64,000 nt of DNA from CBDHDJ01 sp965261645 (GTDB lineage Bacteria; Pseudomonadota; Alphaproteobacteria; SHVV01): the NCBI GenBank assembly GCA_965261645.1, contig CBDHDJ010000004.1, positions 2,108,001 through 2,172,000 of the forward strand, written 5' to 3'. Positions within the stretch are counted from its first letter, which is position 1. Each line of letters begins with the position of its first letter. The position numbers were made by a program, and so were the translations under genes. Below the pieces are notes generated by a model, which had not been told where the DNA came from, did not search any database, and was given only the letters and a program-made list of their open reading frames with translations. Below are positions 23,370 through 30,279 of the stretch, piece by piece.

Positions 23370-24251
23370 CTACTCGCTCAACTCAACGCCCGGGCTGGCG
23401 GCCTTGACGCTCTCCTCGTAGATCTCGTCGAGCACGATCTTCTTGAGCTCGTTGAAGCGCGTGGACGTGAGCACGGTATGATCGCGCGGCCGCTCGAGGT
23501 CGATGGCGAGCTCGCCTTTGATCCGCCCTGGCCGTGCCGTCATCGTCAGCACGCGATCGGACAGGAAGATGGCCTCCTCGACATCGTGGGTGATGAAGAT
23601 GATCGTGCGGTGATCTTTCTCCCAGATGCTGAGGAGCCACTCCTGCATGATCGACCGCGTCAGGGCGTCGAGCGCGCCGAATGGCTCATCGAGCAGGAGA
23701 ATTTCCCGGTCGCAGAGCAGGGTGCGCATCAACGCGGCGCGCTGACGCATGCCCCCCGAGAGTTGGGTCGGGTAATTGTCGCCAAACGCGCCCAGGCCGA
23801 ACTCCTCGAGGATCTCCTGCGCGCGCTGGCGGGCCTCCTTACGCTCCGTACCCAACACCTCGATGCCGAGCGCCACGTTATGGCGAATGGTGCGCCACGG
23901 GAACAACAGGTCCTTCTGGAACATGTAGCCGAAGCGCATGCGGCGATCCTCGAGCTCTTCACCATCGACGAGAATTTGGCCCGCGGTGGGTTCGATGAGG
24001 CCGGCAATCATGTTGAGGATAGTGGTTTTCCCGCAGCCGCTGGGGCCGACGATGGTCACTAATTCCTTGGGGTTGACCTGAATGTCGGCGCTCTGCACCG
24101 CGACCACCGGCTCGCCCTCGCCTTGCGGCGGAAAGACCTTGTTCACGCCCTTGAGCTCAACCCGGAAGCCCCCGTTCGGCTTGGCGTCGGGGCGGTTCCG
24201 CTGTACCGCGGGCACGCTGCTTCCGGTTTGACGGTTGGCCGTTTCGGTCAC
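23370..24251 (-). CDS. ABC transporter ATP-binding protein, NitT/TauT type
   Basis: A 293-residue cytoplasmic ATPase with Walker A (GPSGCGKTT), signature LSGGMRQRAAL, Walker B (LLLDEPFGALD) and the switch His in IIFITHDVEEA. These match SsuB/TauB-type importer ATPases. A GTG at 24251 (M-TETANRQTG) is preferred; an upstream in-frame start adds 21 unconserved residues. The N-terminal 40 residues before the core (VELKGVNKVFP) are a family-variable extension. It is the first gene of a two-gene importer operon downstream of the diiron-oxidase-like array, from which it is separated by a terminator. Confidence 0.9.
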   Translation of the reverse strand: MTETANRQTGSSVPAVQRNRPDAKPNGGFRVELKGVNKVFPPQGEGEPVVAVQSADIQVNPKELVTIVGPSGCGKTTILNMIAGLIEPTAGQILVDGEELEDRRMRFGYMFQKDLLFPWRTIRHNVALGIEVLGTERKEARQRAQEILEEFGLGAFGDNYPTQLSGGMRQRAALMRTLLCDREILLLDEPFGALDALTRSIMQEWLLSIWEKDHRTIIFITHDVEEAIFLSDRVLTMTARPGRIKGELAIDLERPRDHTVLTSTRFNELKKIVLDEIYEESVKAASPGVELSE

Positions 24252-24495
24252 CTGTTCATCCTCACTCTTAAACGCTACTCCGGAGCGCCTCCGGGCCGTG
24301 CGTCTCGTATCCAAGCCCGCGAGCCTTGCGCGAGGTACATATTTAACCCGATGGGACTAGTCCGAGTCGCGCGGATTCGGGCACTGACACGGACCTGTGA
24401 TTGTCGACCTCCCAGCGGGAACAATCAACAAAAAGACAGGCCCATGAATATCCTATACCACGGACTGGGGGTCGTTTCGAGAGGCGCAAACCATG

Positions 24496-24545
24496 CAAAA
24501 ACCCCCGGTGGGGGACCCCCCGGTGGGGGACCACCGGGGGGTTGC
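24496..24545 (-). terminator. Complex terminator after the last diiron-oxidase-like gene
   Basis: On the minus strand, repeats of CCCCCGGTGG and its complement can form nested stems ending in GGGGG followed by TTTTT. The direct repeats (CCCCCGGTGGGGGA twice) permit alternative pairings. It isolates the array from the ABC importer operon. Confidence 0.8.
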
Positions 24546-24562
24546 TGTTGGCGCTGATGCCG

Positions 24563-25357
24563 TCAGGCGGCTTTATTCTGCTTGCGGTTCGAAAACATCG
24601 GGTGTCGCGGATAGAAATCCTGCGGGAGATCCATATCGACCGCTTCCCAGACGCCTTCCCAGGTTTCCCAATGCCGGTCGCGGGTGTACTTGCACATCTC
24701 GTAGAAGCGCCGGCGCTGGTCGGGCGTCTTGGCGTAGTTGCGGATCAGGTTCAGGCCCTCATCGCCATGCGCCTCATCGCCCTCGATATGGATGATGAAG
24801 ATCTCGAGCTCCTCGTCGGTGAAGCCATAATGCTTCTTCAAGGGCGGGAACAGCCGGGCGTAGAACTCGGGCAAGGTGAACTCGGCCATCGCGCCCGCGG
24901 CCATGACCAGCGGCCCCTCGTCGCGGATGCCGTTCGTCACCATGTCCTCCATCGCCTCCTCAAGCTTGGGATGGGCGCGGAGCCTGTTGTGGGTGTTGTG
25001 GTTCTCGATCTCCTTGGCATCGAAGCCGCAGGCCTCGGCGAACTCCTGGCACAGCACGAAATGCGCCGCGTGGCCGCAGCGGTCCTCGGTCTCCTCGTCG
25101 ATCATGTTCTCCATGAGCGCCAAGCGGGCGGGATAGTCCATGTTTTGCTTCATCACGGTGCCAATCGGCCGCACGGCGTGGTTGAACCAGAACAGCATTT
25201 GGTAAGCCATCTTCTGGATCTGCTCGATGGAGAGTTCGCCCTTCTCGAGACGCTCGAAAAACGGGTGATCGACCGGCGCGCGCTCTTTCACCATGTCAAT
25301 GACAACGTCAACAAACTCGTTCGGCGTCATGTCTCTTTCGACATCTACGTCCATCAT
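24563..25357 (-). CDS. Heme-oxygenase-like diiron oxidase family protein (array member E)
   Basis: A 264-residue, all-helical protein of the TenA/CADD/PqqC superfamily (iron-containing redox enzyme type). It has the six-ligand diiron pattern of heme-oxygenase-like oxidases: E89-x6-H96, E159 and H190-x3-D194-x2-H197. The conserved N-terminal DMTPNEFVDVVIDMV and DHPFFERLEKG segments are shared with its four neighbours. AAGGAG precedes two adjacent ATGs (25357 and 25354); the second has the better spacing. It starts 46 bases after the member D stop with no terminator between, so D and E are probably co-transcribed. Relatives include UndA, BesC, SznF and CADD; the reaction here is unknown. Confidence 0.82.
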   Translation of the reverse strand: MMDVDVERDMTPNEFVDVVIDMVKERAPVDHPFFERLEKGELSIEQIQKMAYQMLFWFNHAVRPIGTVMKQNMDYPARLALMENMIDEETEDRCGHAAHFVLCQEFAEACGFDAKEIENHNTHNRLRAHPKLEEAMEDMVTNGIRDEGPLVMAAGAMAEFTLPEFYARLFPPLKKHYGFTDEELEIFIIHIEGDEAHGDEGLNLIRNYAKTPDQRRRFYEMCKYTRDRHWETWEGVWEAVDMDLPQDFYPRHPMFSNRKQNKAA

Positions 25358-25403
25358 CTAGCTCCTTGGTATTGCAACTTTGGTATGCGGCTGGGATATC
25401 TCG

Positions 25404-26192
25404 TCAGGCGGCCTTCTTCTGGCTGCGGGCGGCGAATTGCAGATCGTGGGGATGAATGGTCTGGGGCAGGTCCATATCGGCGGCCTTCCACCAGGCGTCG
25501 CAACATTCCCACATGCGGTCGCGCACACGCCGGCATTGGCTGTAGAAGCGGCGGCGCTGCTCGGGCGTCCTGGCGTAGCGGCGGATCAGTTTCTTGCCTT
25601 CGTTGGCGTGCTCCGTGTCGCCCTCGATATGGACGATGAAGAGCGCAAGCTCTTCGTCGGTGAAGTCGAATTTTTTCTTGAGGATGGCGGACAACCGGAT
25701 GCACAGGTCGGGGAACACGGCCTCGCCGCCGACCATGCCGGCGCCCATGGCCAACGGCCCGTCATCGCCGATGCCGAATAGCGCCATGTCCTCCATCGCC
25801 TCCTCGAGCTGCGGGTGGGCGCGAAGCGTGCCATTTGAGTTGGTGCGTTCGATCTCTTCGCGGTCATAGCCGCAGGCCACGCCGAAATCCATCGCCAGCG
25901 AGTAATGCGAGGCATCGCCGCAGCGGAACTCGGTCTCCTCGTCGATCAGGTTCTCCATGATCGAGGCACGCGCGGCGCGATCCATGTTCTGCGACAGCGC
26001 GGCGCCGACGCAGCGCACCGCATGATTGAAGTGATAGAGCATCTGGTAGCAGGACTTGGCGATCTGTGCGCGGCTGATTTCGCCGCGCTCCAGCCGATCG
26101 AGGAACGGGTGATCGACGAGCGGGCGCTCGAATACCATCTCCATCACGGCATCGACGAACTCGTCGGGTGTCATGTCCTTGCTGACGTCCAT
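25404..26192 (-). CDS. Heme-oxygenase-like diiron oxidase paralogue with a substituted ligand (array member D)
   Basis: A 262-residue paralogue of the array. The ATG at 26192 (MDVSKDMTPDEF) is preceded by a GGGGGCGA site; the frame is open further upstream without conservation. Ligand positions are E86, E157, H188, D192 and H195, but the His of E-x6-H is Asp93 (TEFRCGDASH instead of TEDRCGHAAH). It is also the most diverged of the five around QMLYHFNHAV and at the C-terminus (PHDLQFAARSQKKAA). It may bind metals differently or be non-catalytic. It has a long leader of about 145 bases after the upstream terminator, where its promoter must lie. Confidence 0.8.
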   Translation of the reverse strand: MDVSKDMTPDEFVDAVMEMVFERPLVDHPFLDRLERGEISRAQIAKSCYQMLYHFNHAVRCVGAALSQNMDRAARASIMENLIDEETEFRCGDASHYSLAMDFGVACGYDREEIERTNSNGTLRAHPQLEEAMEDMALFGIGDDGPLAMGAGMVGGEAVFPDLCIRLSAILKKKFDFTDEELALFIVHIEGDTEHANEGKKLIRRYARTPEQRRRFYSQCRRVRDRMWECCDAWWKAADMDLPQTIHPHDLQFAARSQKKAA

Positions 26193-26337
26193 CAGTGATC
26201 GCCCCCGAGCGACAAAACCTGCGCATGAAACGAATATCTTACGCTCGACGCAGGGTAGCATGAAGACCTCAATGGATCGAGAACCATTTAGACGCCGAGA
26301 TGAGCCGGCGGTGGTCGCGGGAAGTGCCAAATGGACC

Positions 26338-26370
26338 AAAAACCCCCAGCAGCCGGGCCACCGGGGGTTT
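26338..26370 (-). terminator. Intrinsic terminator after array member C
   Basis: On the minus strand CCCCCGGTGGCC pairs with GGCTGCTGGGGG (imperfect) and is followed by TTTTT. It lies about 27 bases after the member C stop. Confidence 0.85.
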
Positions 26371-26396
26371 GTCGTACGGAATGGCCGCGATTCGCG

Positions 26397-27194
26397 CTAG
26401 GCAGCCCTCTGGCGCTCCCGGTTCGCGAACATGGCATGGCGGGGATAGACGTCCTGCGGCAGGTCGAGCTCCATCGCCTCCCACACCGCATCCCACGATT
26501 CCCACACCCGGTCGCGCCAGTCGCGGGCAAGATTCATGAGGTGCTCGCGCTGTTCCTGGGTCACACAATAGCGACGGACCAGCCTCTTGCCTTCCTCCAT
26601 GTGCTCGGTATCGCCCTCGATATGAACGATGAAGATTGCGAGTTCCTCCTCGCTGAAGCCGTAATACTTCATGAGCGGGGGATAGAGGCGCGTATAAAAG
26701 GCGGGCAGGGATCCTTCGCCACCGAGCATGCCGGAAGCGATCGACAGCACGCCTTCGGAGGCTACGCCGGTGCGCGCCATGTCTTCCATCGATTCCTCGA
26801 GCTTGGGGTGCGCCCTCATATACTGGTGCGTATTGAATTTTTCGATTTCCTCGCGATCGAAGCCGCAGGCCTCGGCGAACTCTTGGGCGAGCACGTAATG
26901 CGCGGCGTGACCGCAACGGTCCTCGGTCTCCTCGTCGATCAGGTTTTCCATCAGCGAGGTGCGGGCGCCCAGATCCATGTTCTTCATGATCGTCGCGCCG
27001 AGACCGCGCACCGCGTGATTGAACCAGAACAGCATCTGGTAGGCCATCTTCTGGATCTGTTCGACGGAGTAATCGCCCCGCTCGAGCTTCTCGAAGAACG
27101 GATGGTCGACCGGCAAGCGCTCGTCCGCCATGGCCATGACGCAATCGATGTATTCATCAGGCGTCATGTCGACATATGCTTTTTGCGCGCTCAT
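26397..27194 (-). CDS. Heme-oxygenase-like diiron oxidase family protein (array member C)
   Basis: A 265-residue paralogue with a complete ligand set: E89-x6-H96, E160, H191-x3-D195-x2-H198. The ATG at 27194 (MSAQKAYVDMTPDEY) follows GAGGAGATCACGAG, a leader sequence almost identical to that of member B. Large stretches of DNA, for example the last 150 bases of the gene, differ from member B at only a few positions, which points to a recent duplication or gene conversion. It has its own upstream promoter-like element (27249-27282) and a downstream terminator, so it appears monocistronic. Confidence 0.85.
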   Translation of the reverse strand: MSAQKAYVDMTPDEYIDCVMAMADERLPVDHPFFEKLERGDYSVEQIQKMAYQMLFWFNHAVRGLGATIMKNMDLGARTSLMENLIDEETEDRCGHAAHYVLAQEFAEACGFDREEIEKFNTHQYMRAHPKLEESMEDMARTGVASEGVLSIASGMLGGEGSLPAFYTRLYPPLMKYYGFSEEELAIFIVHIEGDTEHMEEGKRLVRRYCVTQEQREHLMNLARDWRDRVWESWDAVWEAMELDLPQDVYPRHAMFANRERQRAA

Positions 27195-27248
27195 GTCTCG
27201 TGATCTCCTCATTCGCAGCTGCCAGGGTCTGTCCTTAGCTTGACGGTC

Positions 27249-27282
27249 CTGTATCTCGTACGATTTCGGACTCTACCATGTC
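27249..27282 (-). promoter_or_regulatory. Conserved promoter-like element upstream of array member C
   Basis: On the minus strand this segment begins GACATGGTAGAGTC and ends CGAGATACAGG. The same two blocks, two bases closer together, recur upstream of member B (28207-28240). Each copy starts ten or eleven bases after the T-tract of the preceding terminator. Either the GATACA block or the TAGAGT block could be the -10 box. Conservation outside coding sequence suggests promoter function or recent duplication of the whole unit. Confidence 0.5.
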
Positions 27283-27292
27283 GGGAGCCCGC

Positions 27293-27325
27293 GAAAAAAC
27301 CCCCGGCAGCCGGGCTGCCGGGGGC
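27293..27325 (-). terminator. Intrinsic terminator after array member B
   Basis: On the minus strand CCCCCGGCAGCC pairs perfectly with GGCTGCCGGGGG and is followed by TTTTTT. This is one of the strongest terminators in the window. It lies about 28 bases after the member B stop. Confidence 0.92.
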
Positions 27326-27353
27326 TCGATCGTAGCTGGGTTCGCCGTTTGGG

Positions 27354-28154
27354 TTAGGCGGCGGCCGCTTGGCGCGCGCGGTTCGCGAACATGGCATGCC
27401 GCGGATAGACGTCCTGCGGCAGGTCGAGTTCCATTGCCTCCCACACCGCATCCCATGATTCCCACACCCGGTCGCGACAGTCGCGGGCAAGACTCATGAC
27501 GCGCTCGCGCTGCTCCTGGGTCTTGCAGTAGCGGCTTATCAGTTTCTTGCCTTCGTTCATGTGCTCGGTATCGCCCTCGATATGGATGATAAAGATGGCA
27601 AGCTCCTCTTCGCTGAAACCGTAATACTTCATCAGCGGCGGATAGAGGCGCGCATAAAAGGCGGGCAACGATCCTTCGCCACCGAGCATGCCGGAGGCGA
27701 TCGCGATCACCCCTTCCTCCCGGAGACCGAGGGTTGCCAGGTCCTCGAACGATTCCTCGAGCTTGGGGTGCGCCCGCATGTAGCCGTGAGTATTGAGGTT
27801 CTCCGTGTCGTCGCGGTCGAAGCCGCAGGCCTCGGCGAACTCCTGCGCCAGCACGTAATGCGCGGCGTGACCGCAGCGGTCTTCAGTCTCCTCGTCGATC
27901 AGGTTTTCCAGGAGCGCGGTGCGGGCTTCCTGATCCATGTTCTTCATGATCGTCGTGCCGAGGCTACGCACCGCGTGGTTGAACCAGAACAGCATCTGAT
28001 AGGCCATCTTCTGAATCTGCTCCTCAGAGTACTCACCCCGTTCGAGCCTCTCGAAGAACGGATGGTCGACCGGCAAGCGCTCACTCACCATGGCCATGAC
28101 GCTGTCGATGAATTCTTGAGGCGTCATGTCGGCATATTGTTTTTGCGCGCCCAT
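27354..28154 (-). CDS. Heme-oxygenase-like diiron oxidase family protein (array member B)
   Basis: A 266-residue paralogue with E89-x6-H96, E160, H191-x3-D195-x2-H198 all present. The ATG at 28154 (MGAQKQYADMTPQEF) is preceded by GAGGAG nine bases upstream; the open frame above it is leader. It shares long near-identical DNA with member C, including the leader and the terminal segment LDLPQDVYPRHAMFANR. The C-terminus (RARQAAAA) differs slightly. It is flanked by a promoter-like element and a strong terminator. The protein family uses dioxygen and Fe or Fe/Mn; no substrate-binding residues can be assigned from sequence alone. Confidence 0.85.
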   Translation of the reverse strand: MGAQKQYADMTPQEFIDSVMAMVSERLPVDHPFFERLERGEYSEEQIQKMAYQMLFWFNHAVRSLGTTIMKNMDQEARTALLENLIDEETEDRCGHAAHYVLAQEFAEACGFDRDDTENLNTHGYMRAHPKLEESFEDLATLGLREEGVIAIASGMLGGEGSLPAFYARLYPPLMKYYGFSEEELAIFIIHIEGDTEHMNEGKKLISRYCKTQEQRERVMSLARDCRDRVWESWDAVWEAMELDLPQDVYPRHAMFANRARQAAAA

Positions 28155-28206
28155 GCTCGTGATCTCCTCTTTCGCGGCTGCCTCGCCCAACTTCAGCCTA
28201 GCCGCC

Positions 28207-28240
28207 CTGTGTATCTCGCAACGCCCGACTCTACCATGTC
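28207..28240 (-). promoter_or_regulatory. Conserved promoter-like element upstream of array member B
   Basis: On the minus strand it reads GACATGGTAGAGTC, a short spacer, then CGAGATACACAGG, matching the element before member C. It follows the T-tract of the terminator after member A by about ten bases. It is probably the promoter of member B. Confidence 0.5.
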
Positions 28241-28249
28241 TGGAGTGAT

Positions 28250-28281
28250 CAAAAAACCCCCGGTGGAGAGCCCGCCGGGGG
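28250..28281 (-). terminator. Intrinsic terminator after array member A
   Basis: On the minus strand CCCCCGGCGGG and its partner CCACCGGGGG form a stem followed by TTTTTT. It lies about 30 bases after the member A stop and isolates A from B. Confidence 0.88.
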
Positions 28282-28311
28282 TTCGATTGCTAAAGGGATG
28301 CGCCCTTTGGG

Positions 28312-29109
28312 CTAGGCGGCCTTCTGGCGCTCCCGGCTCGCGAACATGGCATGGCGGGGATAGACGTCCTGGGGCAGGTCGAGCTCCATCGCCTCCCACA
28401 CCGCATCCCATGTTTCCCAGCCCCGGTCGCGCACGAACCGGGCGGTCTCCATGAAGCGCTCGCGCTGCTCCTGGGTCTTGCAGAAGCGCCGCACCAAGCT
28501 CTTGCCTTCCTCCATATGCTCGGTGTCGCCCTCGATATGGATGATGAAGATGGCGAGTTCCTCTTCGGTGAAGCCGTAGTACTTGATCAGCGGCGGATAG
28601 AGGCGCGTGTAAAAGGCGGGCAGGGTCGATTCGCCGCCGACCATGCCGGCTGCCATGGCCAGCGCGCCTTCCTCCTTGATGCCGAAGCGCGCGATGTCCT
28701 CGAACGCTTCCTCGAGCTTGGGATGCGCCCGCAGGCGATTGTGCGTGTTGAAGGCCTCGACCTCGTCGCGGTCGTAGCCGCAGGCCTCGGCGAACTCCTG
28801 GGCGAGCACGTAATGCGCGGCGTGACCGCAGCGGTCCTCGGTCTCCTCGTCGATCAAGTTTTCCATGATCGATTCGCGCGCACCCTGCGGCATATGGTGC
28901 ATGAGCGACGCCCCGATGTTGCGCACCGCGTGGTTGAACCAGAACAGCATCTGGTAGGCCATCTTCTGGACCTGCTCGCGCGAGTATTCGCCGCGCTCGA
29001 GTCGGTCAAAGAACGGGTGGTCCACCGGCTCCCGCTCGCCCACCATGGCCATGACGCAGTCGATATACTCATCGGGCGTCATGTCCGCGTATCGCTTGTG
29101 CGTTCCCAT
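28312..29109 (-). CDS. Heme-oxygenase-like diiron oxidase family protein (array member A)
   Basis: The first full member of the array in transcription order, 265 residues. Ligand pattern: E89-x6-H96, E160, H191, D195, H198. This matches the spacing of Chlamydia CADD (E81, H88, E142, H174, D178, H181 from published structures), apart from about ten extra residues before the central Glu. The ATG at 29109 (MGTHKRYADMTPDEY) is chosen; a TTG at 29130 is in frame but adds nothing conserved. The segment QMLFWFNHAV near residues 53-62 is conserved across the array. It is separately terminated. Family membership is firm; the reaction is unknown. Confidence 0.85.
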   Translation of the reverse strand: MGTHKRYADMTPDEYIDCVMAMVGEREPVDHPFFDRLERGEYSREQVQKMAYQMLFWFNHAVRNIGASLMHHMPQGARESIMENLIDEETEDRCGHAAHYVLAQEFAEACGYDRDEVEAFNTHNRLRAHPKLEEAFEDIARFGIKEEGALAMAAGMVGGESTLPAFYTRLYPPLIKYYGFTEEELAIFIIHIEGDTEHMEEGKSLVRRFCKTQEQRERFMETARFVRDRGWETWDAVWEAMELDLPQDVYPRHAMFASRERQKAA

Positions 29110-29159
29110 AGCCGCCTTTAACCCTCTCAAGAAGCGAGATCAATCGTAAACAGGTGCCG

Positions 29160-29189
29160 ATCATACACCGCCACGAGGTGTTGATCCAA
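29160..29189 (-). promoter_or_regulatory. Possible promoter of array member A
   Basis: On the minus strand TTGGAT (29189-29184) and TATGAT (29165-29160) are spaced by 18 bases, about 50 bases before the start of member A. It is a reasonable sigma-70 match but does not resemble the element shared by members B and C. Confidence 0.35.
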
Positions 29190-29233
29190 TCCTGTGACAC
29201 GCCCCATCGAAACCTGATGCTGGAGGTTGACCG

Positions 29234-29923
29234 TCAGCGCCCCGAGGTGAAGACCGCATCCCACAGATCGTACCATTCGTCGCGGAACCGCTCGGTGTAG
29301 TACTGGATGCGCAGCTGGTCGAATTCGTCCGTGCACATGCCGAGCGCGCGATCGAGATCCTTGCGGTCGAACAGCGCCGGCGCCTTGAATACCTTGAGGT
29401 TCTTGTCCTTGACTTTGTAATGGGTCTTGAGCGCCTTGGCCATGGCCGTGTGGAGCCCCTTCATCTGGTTCTCGGCCGCGGCGCAGGCGCCGAGCGTCAC
29501 CCAGTATTGCGGGCGCTCGAGGGTCGCGATCATGCGGTCGATACGCTCCTGGACGAGCGCATTGGCCTTGGGATTCTTCGCGACGTTGGCCGACACGCCC
29601 ACGGCGCGCGCAAGCTGGCGGGCGAGCTCGGCATGAGCGCCCTCGCCGAGGCGCAGTTTCGTTCCGTTGAGCTTGATGGGCTTCAGCATCTTGTCGACGA
29701 ACAGGCGGCGGACCTTGTAATCCGCGTTGTTCATGTACATCGGCCCGTAGAGCTGGATGATGTTGTCGTAATAGATGATGAGCTGCTTGGTCATGGCCTG
29801 GACGCGGCCCGGCTTGGCCTTGCCCGTCCTGAGCTCATTCTTGAACCAGGGGTGGTCGACCACCCGATGGCTCTTGACGACGTCGTACAACGACTGCGCT
29901 GTCACAAGTTGCTTGGCGTTCAT
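29234..29923 (-). CDS. Diverged TenA/PqqC-fold protein lacking the diiron ligands (array member F)
   Basis: A 229-residue helical protein upstream of the array. It retains the shared N-terminal pattern (VVDHPWFKNELRTGK, then a helix ending MYMNNADYKVRRLFV) but the ligand motifs are gone. There is no E-x6-H, and the region matching H-x3-D-x2-H reads KAPALFDRKDLD. It is Lys-rich in the second half. It is probably a distant paralogue that has lost or changed its metal site, perhaps a partner or regulator of the array enzymes. The ATG at 29923 follows a GAGGG site. The next gene upstream is divergent, so this gene begins the minus-strand series. Confidence 0.65.
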   Translation of the reverse strand: MNAKQLVTAQSLYDVVKSHRVVDHPWFKNELRTGKAKPGRVQAMTKQLIIYYDNIIQLYGPMYMNNADYKVRRLFVDKMLKPIKLNGTKLRLGEGAHAELARQLARAVGVSANVAKNPKANALVQERIDRMIATLERPQYWVTLGACAAAENQMKGLHTAMAKALKTHYKVKDKNLKVFKAPALFDRKDLDRALGMCTDEFDQLRIQYYTERFRDEWYDLWDAVFTSGR

Positions 29924-30279
29924 GGTTTCCCTCTCACTGCGCGTGACGAAGTTTTATTGGCTCGTTCGGCCTGTGGCCTGGAATCAAATGAGTGGAACGG
30001 TATCGGGAGTGGGTGGACTGGCCCGCGCACATCGGTTCGCTTTGCCCGCTCGTCAAGGAGTCTGATCCTCTCCTCCCTGCTGTGCAAGGGCTTTTCCGCA
30101 GACCGTAAAGTATTGCCCGACTGAGTCAAGACCCGGCGTCTGGGTTCGTATGGGGTGCCGTGACCGGAGCGATTTGGGCGTCGCGCGGTTTATTGCCGGG
30201 GTCTTGCGCATCCGCTAAGGTGCGCTGCACACACGATACGATCCACAATGCAATGTCGTTATGGGGAGGATACGGTCCG
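29924..30279. other. Divergent intergenic region
   Basis: This 356-bp region separates the divergent starts of the diverged TenA-fold gene and the fumarylacetoacetase-like gene. It must hold both promoters. It contains no convincing coding frame. No palindrome or consensus promoter stands out, apart from a GGGGAGGA ribosome site immediately before 30280. Confidence 0.5.

Noticed and set aside
24496..28281. Regularly spaced CCCCCGG repeats as a CRISPR or other repeat array
   Set aside because: They are intrinsic terminators, each at the end of a gene with a T-tract. Spacing equals gene length and there are no short unique spacers.
24563..29923. Thiamine salvage locus (TenA with a ThiXYZ-like transporter)
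   Set aside because: The superfamily matches TenA and an importer is adjacent, but the proteins carry a full set of diiron ligands that TenA lacks. Five copies, no thiamine genes and no TPP riboswitch were seen.
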